Below the pieces are notes generated by a model. The model searched no databases, was not told the DNA's origin, and saw nothing but the letters and a program-made list of their open reading frames with translations. From the NCBI GenBank assembly GCA_035362935.1, contig DAOSEC010000002.1, positions 38,072-102,071 of the forward strand: DNA of 64,000 nt, read 5' to 3'. The translations under genes were made by a program, and so were the position numbers. Of the stretch, positions 41,752 to 50,616 are shown in pieces (position 1 is the first letter of the stretch; each line of letters begins with the position of its first letter). The DNA is from DAOSEC01 sp035362935. Lineage in GTDB: Bacteria > Bacillota_I > Bacilli_A > ML615J-28 > CAG-313.

Positions 41752-42167
41752 TGACAAAAAAACATATCTTTCTCGTATTTACATTTGTATTTCTAACCTC
41801 GATTGTTTGGTCATTGTTGCTAGCAGGAATTGAGTTTTTAACAGGGTTTGGATCAACATTTTTATTGATGCTGATTGCAGTCTATATTGGGAATTACTTA
41901 ATTAAAAACTTAGAATACTATAAAATGTCTCATAAAATCATTGCAGCATCCATTGCATTCTTAGCGTTTTGGATGAATGTCATTGCAGTTACCTTTTTAT
42001 CAATTATGACAAACCTAGACGTGTCTATCACTCAAGCATTGATTTATACCTTCTCAATTGATGGTTTTCTTGTTTCGGTAGGTAGATTACAACTCTTTGA
42101 TTATTTGATTATGGTGGTAATGCCAATCATTACCTATCAGTATTTAAATCGTAGATCTGCATTTTAA
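41751..42167 (+). CDS. Small polytopic membrane protein
   Basis: A 138-residue hydrophobic protein with about four helices (around 5-25, 32-50, 62-85, 112-132). Its ATG overlaps the gpmI stop by one base (TAATG), so it depends on gpmI translation. No family recognised. Confidence 0.7.
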   Translation: MTKKHIFLVFTFVFLTSIVWSLLLAGIEFLTGFGSTFLLMLIAVYIGNYLIKNLEYYKMSHKIIAASIAFLAFWMNVIAVTFLSIMTNLDVSITQALIYTFSIDGFLVSVGRLQLFDYLIMVVMPIITYQYLNRRSAF

Positions 42168-42263
42168 TTATGAAATCATTTACACATAGAAACTATATAA
42201 AAATATCATGAAATGTGGTATACTAATTTAGGAAATAAAAAAATAGAAAAAGGAGAAAAAATT

Positions 42264-43559
42264 ATGCCATTTATTATCGATGTCTATGCACGCGAAATTT
42301 TAGATTCTCGCGGGAACCCAACAATTGAAGTTGAAGTTTACACAGAAAGTGGAGCGTTTGGGCGCGCTTTAGTGCCATCTGGTGCATCAACTGGTGAACA
42401 TGAAGCTGTTGAATTGCGTGATGGAGACAAATCACGTTACTTAGGAAAAGGTGTTTTAAAAGCCGTTGAAAATGTAAACGAAATTATTGCACCTGCAGTG
42501 GTTGGTATGGATGTTACACAACAAGTTGCAATTGACCGTTTGATGATTGAACTTGATGGAACACCAAACAAAGGAAAATTAGGAGCGAATGCTATTTTAG
42601 GTGTATCTATGGCAGTTGCTAGAGCAGCAGCTGATTACGTAGGATTGCCATTATACTTATATTTAGGTGGATTCAACGCGAAAGAATTACCAACACCTAT
42701 GATGAACATCATCAATGGTGGATCACATGCGGATAACAACGTGGACTTCCAAGAATTTATGATTATGCCGGTTGGAGCTCCATCATTTAGAGAAGCATTG
42801 AGATGGGGTGCAGAAGTATTCCATGCATTAAAGAAAGTATTATCAAGCAAAGGTTTAAATACAGCGGTTGGTGATGAAGGTGGATTTGCTCCAAATCTAG
42901 AATCAAACGAAGCAGCTATTTTAGCAATTCTTGAAGCAATTGAAAAAGCAGGATATGTTCCAGGAAAAGATATTTGTTTAGCAATGGATGTGGCTGCTAG
43001 TGAATTCTATGATAAGAAAACTAAGAAATATGTTTTAGATGGAGAAGGCGGAAAAGTATTAGACAGCAAAGAAATGGTTCATTTCTATGAAGGTTTGGTT
43101 GCGAAATATCCAATCATTTCCATTGAAGATGGATTAGATGAAAACGACTGGGATGGATGGGCTTACTTAAGCGAACGTCTTGGAAAAAAAGTTCAACTTG
43201 TTGGAGATGATTTATTCGTTACAAACACTAAAATCTTAAAACGTGGGATTGAAAATGGAATTGCTAACTCAATCTTAATCAAAGTAAATCAAATTGGTTC
43301 ATTAACAGAAACATTTGAAGCAATTGAAATGGCGAAAAAAGCAGGATATACTGCTGTAGTATCACACAGAAGTGGTGAAACAGAAGATTCTACCATTGCT
43401 GACATCGCTGTTGCGTTAAATACAGGACAAATTAAGACTGGTTCATTGTCAAGAACAGATCGTATTGCGAAATACAATCAATTGTTAAGAATTGAAGATG
43501 AATTAGGAGAAGTCGCAGTATATAATGGTTTAAAATCATTATACAGCGTTAAAAGATAA
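42264..43559 (+). CDS. eno: Enolase
   Basis: Converts 2-phosphoglycerate to phosphoenolpyruvate. The protein shows AREILDSRGNPT, the Mg loop SGASTGEHEA (about 37-46), GDEGGFAP near 205, and the signature LIKVNQIGSLTET near 338. Length 431 is standard. AAAAGGAG sets ATG 42264, and an extended -10 (TGg-TATACT, 42216-42224) lies upstream. Codon use is biased as expected for a strongly expressed gene. Confidence 0.98.
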   Translation: MPFIIDVYAREILDSRGNPTIEVEVYTESGAFGRALVPSGASTGEHEAVELRDGDKSRYLGKGVLKAVENVNEIIAPAVVGMDVTQQVAIDRLMIELDGTPNKGKLGANAILGVSMAVARAAADYVGLPLYLYLGGFNAKELPTPMMNIINGGSHADNNVDFQEFMIMPVGAPSFREALRWGAEVFHALKKVLSSKGLNTAVGDEGGFAPNLESNEAAILAILEAIEKAGYVPGKDICLAMDVAASEFYDKKTKKYVLDGEGGKVLDSKEMVHFYEGLVAKYPIISIEDGLDENDWDGWAYLSERLGKKVQLVGDDLFVTNTKILKRGIENGIANSILIKVNQIGSLTETFEAIEMAKKAGYTAVVSHRSGETEDSTIADIAVALNTGQIKTGSLSRTDRIAKYNQLLRIEDELGEVAVYNGLKSLYSVKR

Positions 43560-43563
43560 TATT

Positions 43564-43598
43564 AAAAACTGGCCTAACTCGATAGGCCAGTTTTTTTG
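43564..43598 (+). terminator. Terminator after eno
   Basis: AAAACTGGCCT / AGGCCAGTTTT stem with eight-base loop, then seven T. Confidence 0.92.
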
Positions 43599-43656
43599 AA
43601 ATCACTATAAATTTTCGAAACATTATGGTATAATTCATAATAGGAAGTGGTCAATT

Positions 43657-44556
43657 ATGTCGTTTTTCAAAAAGAAGCAAAGTAAGAAACAAGAAGAAGT
43701 CATCCTCATAAGTGAACCTATTATAGAAGAACCCGTGATAGAAGAAAAAGTTGTCGAAGAAGTCATCCCAAGCTATCCTGACATGATGGATATATTTGTG
43801 AAGACTCATCAAAGTTTTGTAAACGGAACGAAGCAAATCATTCGTGACTATTACATTATTAAACTATTTTCTTATATTGCGACTGATGCCAATACACTAA
43901 GAGACAAAATATATAGTTTAGACTTGTTTTACTTTGAGTATATGAAAGATGTAGAACGATTAAAAGATATGATTGATGCAGTCGTAGATGACATCTTCAT
44001 TAAAGAGACTTATCTTACAATAAAAAAGTTTATACTCTTACTTCAAAACAAGAAAGTACAATTAAGTGATTTCATCTTTAATATTAGGGCGGATCACTAT
44101 GAGAATATAAAAGTTGCAACGCTTGGAATTGTACACAACAAGTCAAGTGAAGACATTAAAAAGTACTATGATGACATTGCTGAGATGATTAAAACGTATA
44201 AAAACGTACAAGAAGCTGCAGAATACATTTACTTCAATAGTGCTGATGATTTGAATGAAGCAATTGGTTTATTCGCAACACTAGCACCAACAAAATCTAA
44301 TTTCGACATCAAGAAACCAAATAGTTTAGAATATTTTAAAAAATATCAATACGTACTCACACTATCGATGCGAGAATGGGTAGAACTCATTAATAATATG
44401 AAGTTTGCTTTAAAAACAATCGGTAAAGTGGATGAAATGAAGTTTGATCGCGCAAAACGAAAATATGATAGTTTAGAGAAAAAGTACTTTATTTTAATGT
44501 TGTATTTTGAACTTGTTGCGAACGATAAAAGTTTAAAGAATTTTGAGATGGTATAA
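43657..44556 (+). CDS. Uncharacterised soluble helical protein
   Basis: I do not recognise this 299-residue protein. A basic start (FFKKKQSKKQ) is followed by an acidic repeat-like stretch (EPIIEEPVIEEKVVEEV, about 20-36) and then a largely helical domain rich in Tyr, Asp and Lys. No membrane segment or known motif. It has its own extended -10 (TGg-TATAAT at 43626-43634) and a terminator, so it is a single-gene unit. Confidence 0.72.
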   Translation: MSFFKKKQSKKQEEVILISEPIIEEPVIEEKVVEEVIPSYPDMMDIFVKTHQSFVNGTKQIIRDYYIIKLFSYIATDANTLRDKIYSLDLFYFEYMKDVERLKDMIDAVVDDIFIKETYLTIKKFILLLQNKKVQLSDFIFNIRADHYENIKVATLGIVHNKSSEDIKKYYDDIAEMIKTYKNVQEAAEYIYFNSADDLNEAIGLFATLAPTKSNFDIKKPNSLEYFKKYQYVLTLSMREWVELINNMKFALKTIGKVDEMKFDRAKRKYDSLEKKYFILMLYFELVANDKSLKNFEMV

Positions 44557-44577
44557 GCGGAGGGTTCCTTCGCTTTT
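44555..44577 (+). terminator. Terminator upstream of rsmB
   Basis: AAGCGGAGG / CCTTCGCTT stem of nine pairs including one G-U, three-base loop, then TT run; it begins at the stop codon of the preceding gene. Confidence 0.75.
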
Positions 44578-44648
44578 CCAATTTTAAAAAAGTAGAATAA
44601 AAAGAGCGTTTATGCTATAATAAGATAAGAGTAAAGGTGATTAACTAT

Positions 44649-45923
44649 ATGAATGTTAGAGAAATGGCTGTTGATGCAGTCGCCAAAATATTAAAAGAGA
44701 ATGCCTATAGCAATATAACGATTAATGATTACCTAAACTACAGTAATTTTAATTATGAAGATCGAAAGTTATTCACCAATTTGGTATATGGTACTGTTGA
44801 AAATAAAATATATATTGATTTTCTATTAAAACCATTTTTAAAAGGGAAGCAAATCAAACCTTGGGTAAAAGATGTGTTGCGTTTGAGTATATACCAATTA
44901 GAATTTTTATCGATTCCACCTTATGCTGTAATCAACGAAGCAGTAGAGATGACAAAGAAAAAAGATTTTATGGTTTCAAAACTAGTCAATGGTGTGTTAA
45001 GAAACTACTTAAGAACTGAAAAAGTATCACTTGAATCTTTATCAAGAAAAGAACAATTATCAATTCGGTATAGTTATCCTCTTTGGATGGTTGACTTGTT
45101 AGAATCTCAATATGGTCTTGATACGGTAGAACAGATGATGATAGCATCTTCTAAAGTCTTACCAACAAGCATACGTATCAATCCAATCAAAACGACAAAG
45201 GATGAAGTAAAGCAAAAGTTAGACCATCTTCAAATCGATTACAAAGACTCAACGATAGTCCAAAATGGACTTTCCGTCAACTACCCTGTACAGACACTAG
45301 ACATTTTTTTAAGTGGTGCAATCACAATTCAAGATTTTGCTAGTCAAATGGTGGCTGAGGCTATGAGCCCGACAGAACATGATGTAATCTTAGATGCATG
45401 TAGTGCTCCTGGTGGGAAAAGTGCTCATTTATCACACCTAACAAATAACAATGCAACCATTTATGCATGTGATATCCATCCACATAAGATTGAAATTATG
45501 GAAAAAGGATTCAAGCGTCTTGGATGTGATCAAATCAAATTGATTGATAAAGATGCTAGGGAGTTAAATAAAGTATTTGAACCAAAGTATTTTGATAAAA
45601 TATTGATTGATGCTCCTTGTAGTGGTTTAGGAGTGTTATCACATAAATCAGAAATAAAGTATACAATGACACAAGAAAAAATCAAAAACATTAAGCAATT
45701 ACAAAAAGAACTACTAGAATCGTTAAAAGAATTGGTTCGTGAAGGTGGATCTATTTATTATAGTACTTGCACGATTAACCAAGAAGAAAACCAAAAACAA
45801 GCAGAACAGTTTTTAAAACAAAATCCAAACTTTGAAAAAGTGATGGAGAAAATAATCTTACCAATTGGGGACGAACCAATTGATGGATTTTATATATGCC
45901 AATTAAGAAGGAGAACTATATGA
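44649..45923 (+). CDS. rsmB: 16S rRNA (cytosine(967)-C5)-methyltransferase RsmB
   Basis: The protein has an N-terminal NusB-like RNA-binding domain (about 1-140) and a SAM methyltransferase domain with LDACSAPGGKSAHLS (about 247-261), DAPCSGLGVLSHK (about 320-332) and the catalytic Cys in YYSTCTINQEEN (about 376-387). Length 424 fits. ATG 44649 is favoured by AAAGGTG. It heads a tightly packed operon (rsmB-ppi-rlmN-rsgA-rpe-thiN). The stop overlaps the ppi start. Confidence 0.95.
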   Translation: MNVREMAVDAVAKILKENAYSNITINDYLNYSNFNYEDRKLFTNLVYGTVENKIYIDFLLKPFLKGKQIKPWVKDVLRLSIYQLEFLSIPPYAVINEAVEMTKKKDFMVSKLVNGVLRNYLRTEKVSLESLSRKEQLSIRYSYPLWMVDLLESQYGLDTVEQMMIASSKVLPTSIRINPIKTTKDEVKQKLDHLQIDYKDSTIVQNGLSVNYPVQTLDIFLSGAITIQDFASQMVAEAMSPTEHDVILDACSAPGGKSAHLSHLTNNNATIYACDIHPHKIEIMEKGFKRLGCDQIKLIDKDARELNKVFEPKYFDKILIDAPCSGLGVLSHKSEIKYTMTQEKIKNIKQLQKELLESLKELVREGGSIYYSTCTINQEENQKQAEQFLKQNPNFEKVMEKIILPIGDEPIDGFYICQLRRRTI

Positions 45924-46354
45924 AAAAAGCAAGAATAACACTAAACAACTCTCAAGTCATTGAAATAGAATTGTTTGAAAAAGATGCGCCAAAGACGGTA
46001 GCAAATTTTGAAAAACTAGCAAACAATAAATTTTACGATGGATTAACATTCCACCGTGTCATCCCTGGATTTGTTTCTCAAGGAGGTTGTCCAAAAGGCA
46101 ATGGTACCGGCGGTCCTGGATATACAATTCCATGTGAAACCAAAGGAAACAACAACAAACACGTTCCAGGAGCATTAAGTATGGCTCATGCAGGATTAAA
46201 TACAGGAGGTAGCCAATTTTTCATTTGCCATGGAAGTTTTCCTCATCTAGATGGAGTACATACTGTGTTTGGGAAAGTAACTTCGAATCTAGAAGCTGTA
46301 CTTAAAATGCGTCAGGGAGAAAGAATGGTAGAAGTAAGGGTTTATGAAGAATAA
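45920..46354 (+). CDS. Cyclophilin-type peptidyl-prolyl isomerase
   Basis: Catalyses Pro cis-trans isomerisation in protein folding. A 144-residue single-domain cyclophilin, without signal peptide, with FYDGLTFHRVIPGFVSQGG (about 37-55; Arg catalytic), GALSMAHAG and GSQFFICHG. It starts within the rsmB stop (ATGA) and its end overlaps rlmN by 11 bases. A cytosolic folding role is expected. Confidence 0.95.
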   Translation: MKKARITLNNSQVIEIELFEKDAPKTVANFEKLANNKFYDGLTFHRVIPGFVSQGGCPKGNGTGGPGYTIPCETKGNNNKHVPGALSMAHAGLNTGGSQFFICHGSFPHLDGVHTVFGKVTSNLEAVLKMRQGERMVEVRVYEE

Positions 46355-47390
46355 TATTTATAATTATGACTTAAAAGATTTAGAACAGTACTTTGAGAGT
46401 ATTGGGGAAAAGAAATACCGTGGTGGGCAAGTTTTTGATTGGTTGTATCGAAAACGCGTTACATCCTTTGACGAAATGTCTAATTTGAATAAATCAATCA
46501 TTGAACATTTAAATGATTCTTTTGTAATAACCACATTAGAATTAGAAACATTACAAGTTTCAAGCGATGGTACGAAAAAGTTTTTATTCCGTTTATATGA
46601 TGGTAATCTAATCGAAACTGTCTTGATGCGTCATGGGTATGGAAATAGTGTCTGTGTGACAACTCAGATTGGTTGTAACATGGGATGTACATTTTGTGCA
46701 AGTGGGCAATTAAAACGAGTTAGAAACTTACAAGCTGCTGAAATTATTGCTCAAGTTGTCTATGTTCAACGCAATCTTGATGAAGATCATGAACGTGTGA
46801 GTCACATTGTTGTAATGGGAATCGGGGAACCATTTGACAATTATGATAATTTAGTCAAGTTTTTGGAAATCATTAATCATGCCAAAGGACTTGAAATCGG
46901 AGCAAGACACATTACCGTTTCAACAAGTGGTATTGTACCAAAAATTTATGAGTTTGCTGAATTCGGTTTGCAAATCAATTTAGCAATTAGTCTGCACGCA
47001 CCTACCAATGAAATCCGTAACAGTATTATGAAGGTTAATAAAGCATATCCGCTCGAAGAATTAATACCAGCAGTAAAACATTATGTCGAGAAGACAAATA
47101 GACGTATTACATTTGAGTATATATTACTAGAAGGTGTAAATGATTCGATTAAAGATGCTAACGTGTTATCCAACTTGCTTCGTGGAATTAATGCATATGT
47201 AAATTTAATCCCATACAATAGTGTAGTTGGAGCACCTTACAAACGCACAAGTAAAGAACAATCAATGGCGTTTTATGATGAACTAAAGAAACGTGGAATT
47301 AATTGTACATTACGAAAAGAACAAGGACATGACATTGATGCCGCATGTGGACAATTAAGAGCGAAAAAAATGATTGAAAGGAATTCCTAG
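46344..47390 (+). CDS. rlmN: Dual-specificity 23S rRNA/tRNA adenine-C2 methyltransferase RlmN
   Basis: Radical SAM enzyme that methylates A2503 of 23S rRNA and A37 of some tRNAs. The CX3CX2C cluster motif GCNMGCTFCASG is at about 109-120, and MGIGEPFDNYDN follows near 154. The mechanistic Cys pair includes the Cys in DIDAACGQLRAK near the end. Length 348 is standard. The start overlaps ppi by 11 bases. Confidence 0.97.
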   Translation: MKNNIYNYDLKDLEQYFESIGEKKYRGGQVFDWLYRKRVTSFDEMSNLNKSIIEHLNDSFVITTLELETLQVSSDGTKKFLFRLYDGNLIETVLMRHGYGNSVCVTTQIGCNMGCTFCASGQLKRVRNLQAAEIIAQVVYVQRNLDEDHERVSHIVVMGIGEPFDNYDNLVKFLEIINHAKGLEIGARHITVSTSGIVPKIYEFAEFGLQINLAISLHAPTNEIRNSIMKVNKAYPLEELIPAVKHYVEKTNRRITFEYILLEGVNDSIKDANVLSNLLRGINAYVNLIPYNSVVGAPYKRTSKEQSMAFYDELKKRGINCTLRKEQGHDIDAACGQLRAKKMIERNS

Positions 47391-48284
47391 ATGCAAAGCA
47401 AGCAAGGATTGATTATTAAGTTAATTGGTGGGCAATACTCGGTGTTTGACTATGAAAGTCATTTGACCTATGTATGCAAACCTCGTGGTGTATTTCGACA
47501 TAAAGATGTAAACCCTAAAGTTGGAGATCATGTTGTATTTGAAGCAGCAGATCAAAAACATGGAACAATTGTCGAAGTTGGACCACGTCGCAATGATTTA
47601 GTCAGACCTTATATTGCAAATGTTGACAAAGCCATCTTGGTTTTCTCAGTAAAAAAACCAGAACTAAACTTAAACTTGCTCGATCGCTTTTTAGCATTGA
47701 TTGAGTTTAATAACATAGAGCCAATCTTAATCTTTAGTAAAATGGATTTACTGGATAAATTGAGTCATGACGAAGTCGTAGGATATACAAACTATTATCA
47801 AAATCTAGGATACATTACATATCATACCTCGGTTTATTCAATGGATAAGTCGATACTGCTAAATGAAATAAAAGGTAAAGTCTGTGTCATTTCAGGACAA
47901 AGTGGTGTGGGGAAAAGCAGTTTATTAAATGCGATTGATCCAAATCTAAATCTGAAAACAGATGAGATATCTGAGGCATTAAATCGTGGGAAGCATACAA
48001 CAAGACACGTTGAATTAATCCCACTCAACGATGGTTGGATTGCCGATACGCCAGGATTTGGGTTGTTAGAGTTTCATGATATGAACGAAATTGATTTGGC
48101 CCATTCATTTAAAGAATTCTTTGAAAAAAGCGACAAGTGTAAATTTAATGGATGTCTACATGATAAAGAACCAAATTGTGCAATCAAAAAAGCGGTTGCG
48201 ACAAAGGAAATTATGTTATCAAGGTATGAAAATTATATTAGTTTGTTAAACGAAATAAGAGAAAAGAATAAAAACAAATACTAG
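47391..48284 (+). CDS. rsgA: Small ribosomal subunit biogenesis GTPase RsgA
   Basis: RsgA is a late-assembly GTPase of the 30S subunit. It is circularly permuted: an OB fold (about 1-70), G4 SKMDLLD (about 117-123), G1 GQSGVGKSSL (about 167-176), G3 DTPGFG (about 217-222), then a C-terminal zinc site with CKFNGCLHDKEPNC (about 252-265). Length 297 fits. The ATG directly follows the rlmN stop. Confidence 0.96.
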   Translation: MQSKQGLIIKLIGGQYSVFDYESHLTYVCKPRGVFRHKDVNPKVGDHVVFEAADQKHGTIVEVGPRRNDLVRPYIANVDKAILVFSVKKPELNLNLLDRFLALIEFNNIEPILIFSKMDLLDKLSHDEVVGYTNYYQNLGYITYHTSVYSMDKSILLNEIKGKVCVISGQSGVGKSSLLNAIDPNLNLKTDEISEALNRGKHTTRHVELIPLNDGWIADTPGFGLLEFHDMNEIDLAHSFKEFFEKSDKCKFNGCLHDKEPNCAIKKAVATKEIMLSRYENYISLLNEIREKNKNKY

Positions 48285-48294
48285 GAGGATCTAT

Positions 48295-48939
48295 ATGTTA
48301 ATTGCCCCTTCTATATTATCTGCTGATTTTTCAAAGTTAGCAGAAGAAATCAAAGAAGTTGAACAATATGGTGCAGCACTGGTTCATATTGATGTGATGG
48401 ATGGACATTTCGTTCCAAATATTTCTTTTGGGGCAGTGGTGTATCAATGGTTAAAGGATAAGACAAAACTTCCCTTTGACGTGCACATTATGATTGAACA
48501 TCCTGAGAAATATGCATTTGACTTTATCAAAGCAGGTGCGGATTACTTGGTATTTCATTATGAAGCAACAAGCAATCCAAAAAGCTTGATTCAATTTATT
48601 AAGTCACATCAAGTCAAAGCCGGTATTTCGATTAAGCCAAACACAAATATTGAAGTATTAGAACCACTCTTACCCTATTTGGATTTGGTGTTAGTTATGT
48701 CAGTAGAACCAGGTTTTGGTGGACAAACGTTTATGATGCAAGCAATTCAAAAATTGGAGTATCTATCGGAAATGAAAAAAAAGCACTCCTATGAGTACTT
48801 AATTGAGGTGGACGGTGGGATTAATTTAGAAACAGCTAGGCTAGCAAAAGAAGCAGGGGCTGAAGTTCTTGTGGTTGGATCATATTTATTTGGCAACAAA
48901 GACCGTAAAGCAGTTATGGAAGGATTGATGTCGATATGA
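48295..48939 (+). CDS. rpe: Ribulose-phosphate 3-epimerase
   Basis: Interconverts ribulose 5-phosphate and xylulose 5-phosphate in the pentose phosphate pathway. TIM barrel with IAPSILSADFSKL, HIDVMDGHFVPNISFG (metal His/Asp) and MSVEPGFGGQ, then EVDGGIN near 172. Length 214 is standard. Strong TAGGAGG. The rsgA-rpe-thiN order is conserved in Firmicutes. The stop overlaps the thiN start. Confidence 0.97.
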   Translation: MLIAPSILSADFSKLAEEIKEVEQYGAALVHIDVMDGHFVPNISFGAVVYQWLKDKTKLPFDVHIMIEHPEKYAFDFIKAGADYLVFHYEATSNPKSLIQFIKSHQVKAGISIKPNTNIEVLEPLLPYLDLVLVMSVEPGFGGQTFMMQAIQKLEYLSEMKKKHSYEYLIEVDGGINLETARLAKEAGAEVLVVGSYLFGNKDRKAVMEGLMSI

Positions 48940-49550
48940 TTATCAAACTAGTATGTGCTGGTCCTATCGATGATTTTACTCACCTTTACTATGCATCTGA
49001 AAATGAAATACTAATCGGTGTGGATAAAGGTGCGCTCACAATTATAAACAAAGGATTGGAATTGTTTGCGGCAATCGGGGATTTTGATAGCATAACCAAA
49101 GACGAACTATCTATTATCCAAGAAAAGTGTGATAACATTATTTCTTTTTCTGACATCAAAGATAAAACAGATTTAGAACTTGCTGTAGAATATGCTTCTA
49201 AGTTTAATCCGAAAATTATGATTGTTTATAATGCAACAAGTGGAAGACTAGATCACTTTTATGTTGGAATCAAACTGTTAGAAAAGTTTCCAAATCTTCG
49301 TATCGTTGATGAAAATAATTACATATATCCACTTGGACCAGGTAAATATCACATTCACAAAGAACGCTATTATTATTGTTCGTTCTTTGCATTAGAGGAA
49401 AGTGTAATTACATTAGAAGGTTTTAAATATCCTCTAACAGATTATCGCTTAACACCAGATAATCAAATCGGTGTATCGAATGAGGTTATATCGGATCAAG
49501 CAAACATTAACATCAAATCAGGAAAACTTTTGGTTATTAAATCGAAATAA
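48936..49550 (+). CDS. thiN: Thiamine pyrophosphokinase
   Basis: Makes thiamine diphosphate from thiamine and ATP. The 204-residue protein shows GVDKGALTII, AIGDFDSIT (about 48-56), DIKDKTDLELAVEYA (about 72-86) and NATSGRLDHF, the family's nucleotide and thiamine signatures. It overlaps rpe by four bases (ATGA). It suggests thiamine uptake rather than synthesis, since no thiamine biosynthesis gene is in the window. Confidence 0.95.
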   Translation: MIIKLVCAGPIDDFTHLYYASENEILIGVDKGALTIINKGLELFAAIGDFDSITKDELSIIQEKCDNIISFSDIKDKTDLELAVEYASKFNPKIMIVYNATSGRLDHFYVGIKLLEKFPNLRIVDENNYIYPLGPGKYHIHKERYYYCSFFALEESVITLEGFKYPLTDYRLTPDNQIGVSNEVISDQANINIKSGKLLVIKSK

Positions 49551-49556
49551 AAATGC

Positions 49557-49588
49557 AAAAACCACTTCTTATCGAAGTGGTTTGTTTT
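49557..49588. terminator. Bidirectional terminator between thiN and rpmB
   Basis: AAACCACTTC / GAAGTGGTTT stem with a short loop (core 49559-49584), flanked by A and T runs. Confidence 0.88.
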
Positions 49589-49780
49589 TTATGCACGAGT
49601 AACTAAACCTGATCTTAAAGCTCGAGTTGAAACGTATACACGCACAACACGTCCTTTATCATCAATGATACGAACTTTTTGTAAATTTACTTTATAAGTT
49701 CTGCATGATGTAGCTAATGAATGTGAACGTTTTTTCCCAGTAACAGTTTTTAAACCTGTTGCATAACATACGCGAGACAT
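49589..49780 (-). CDS. rpmB: 50S ribosomal protein bL28
   Basis: A 63-residue basic ribosomal protein with MSRVCYATG, SHSLATSCRTYKVNLQKVRI and VYVSTRALRSGLV, matching bL28. AAGGAGG (minus strand) precedes the start. It is a single-gene unit on the minus strand, next to the rsgA-rpe-thiN cluster as in many Firmicutes. The initial CxxC zinc pair of some L28 forms is not present; only one Cys lies near the start. Confidence 0.95.
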   Translation of the reverse strand: MSRVCYATGLKTVTGKKRSHSLATSCRTYKVNLQKVRIIDDKGRVVRVYVSTRALRSGLVTRA

Positions 49781-49823
49781 ACTGTATTCCTCCTTATGAT
49801 TAATTCCTATTAATTCTTTCGTT

Positions 49824-49852
49824 ATTATACCACTAATGCTTTAGAAAAGCAA
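49824..49852 (-). promoter_or_regulatory. rpmB promoter
   Basis: Minus strand TTGCTT (49847-49852), 17-base spacer, TGg-TATAAT (49824-49829). Confidence 0.9.
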
Positions 49853-49911
49853 GTAAAAGTTATTATTTTCGGTTATAAACAATGGACATACTATAAATAT
49901 GAAAAGGGACA

Positions 49912-49927
49912 ATATTTTCGAAAATAT
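49912..49927. promoter_or_regulatory. 16-bp perfect palindrome upstream of pgsA-recA
   Basis: ATATTTTCGAAAATAT is perfectly symmetrical and lies 50 bp upstream of the pgsA -10 box and about 60 bp from the rpmB -35. It is a candidate operator. It does not match the Gram-positive LexA box (CGAAC-4-GTTCG). Confidence 0.4.
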
Positions 49928-49976
49928 ATTGTAATATTTCATATGGAAATTCGGGTCTAATTATGATATAATATAC

Positions 49977-49982
49977 ATAAGG
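49977..49982 (+). promoter_or_regulatory. pgsA-recA promoter (-10)
   Basis: TGa-TATAAT with -10 at 49977-49982; TGGAAA at 49954-49959 is 17 bases upstream. Confidence 0.75.
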
Positions 49983-49998
49983 ATGGTGAAAACTACAT

Positions 49999-50607
49999 AT
50001 GAATTTACCAAATAAACTGACCATTGTAAGGGTGATGATGATTCCACTCATTATTATTGTTGCGATGATTACGTCATTACAATCAACTTTCTTAATCAAT
50101 CCAGTTGGAAACCTGCAAGGACTCACAACGGGTAACTTGATTATTCTAATTATTTTTATTGTTGCCTCTTTCACTGATTTTTTAGATGGGTATATCGCAA
50201 GAAAGTACAACTTAATAACGACTTTTGGAAAATTTATGGATCCGCTCGCGGATAAAGTATTGGTGCTTGCAGCTATTGTCGTTTTACTTGAGCAAGGTCG
50301 TATTCCCGGTTGGGCAGTTACATTAATATTAGCTAGGGAGTTCATTGTCACAGGTATTCGATTGGTGGTAATATCAAGTAACAATCAGAAAGTAATTGCT
50401 GCCGGATTGATGGGAAAAATTAAGACGAACCTTCAGATATTTATGATTATATTCTTATTAGCTGATGGATTACCATTCTCATTGATTAACCATAATTTAG
50501 GTTATTGGGTAAATCAAATCTTTATTTATGCAGCTGTCTTGGTGACTGTGGTTAGCGGAATTCAATATTTCAATCAAAGCAAAGAAATCATATTAGAAAG
50601 TAAATAG
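49999..50607 (+). CDS. pgsA: CDP-diacylglycerol-glycerol-3-phosphate 3-phosphatidyltransferase
   Basis: Membrane enzyme making phosphatidylglycerophosphate, the precursor of phosphatidylglycerol. The CDP-alcohol phosphatidyltransferase motif is complete: D-x2-D-G-x2-A-R-x8-G-x3-D-x3-D in SFTDFLDGYIARK then FGKFMDPLADK (about 58-90). Several membrane helices; length 202. It supplies the lipid donor that the two LtaS-like enzymes would use. The recA ribosome site overlaps its end, so both are one operon, a common pgsA-(cinA)-recA order with cinA missing. Confidence 0.95.
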   Translation: MNLPNKLTIVRVMMIPLIIIVAMITSLQSTFLINPVGNLQGLTTGNLIILIIFIVASFTDFLDGYIARKYNLITTFGKFMDPLADKVLVLAAIVVLLEQGRIPGWAVTLILAREFIVTGIRLVVISSNNQKVIAAGLMGKIKTNLQIFMIIFLLADGLPFSLINHNLGYWVNQIFIYAAVLVTVVSGIQYFNQSKEIILESK

Positions 50608-50616
50608 GTGAACATT

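Noticed and set aside
49863..50384. A 173-residue minus-strand frame inside pgsA.
   Set aside because: It overlaps a clear pgsA with an intact catalytic motif and shows no ribosome site.
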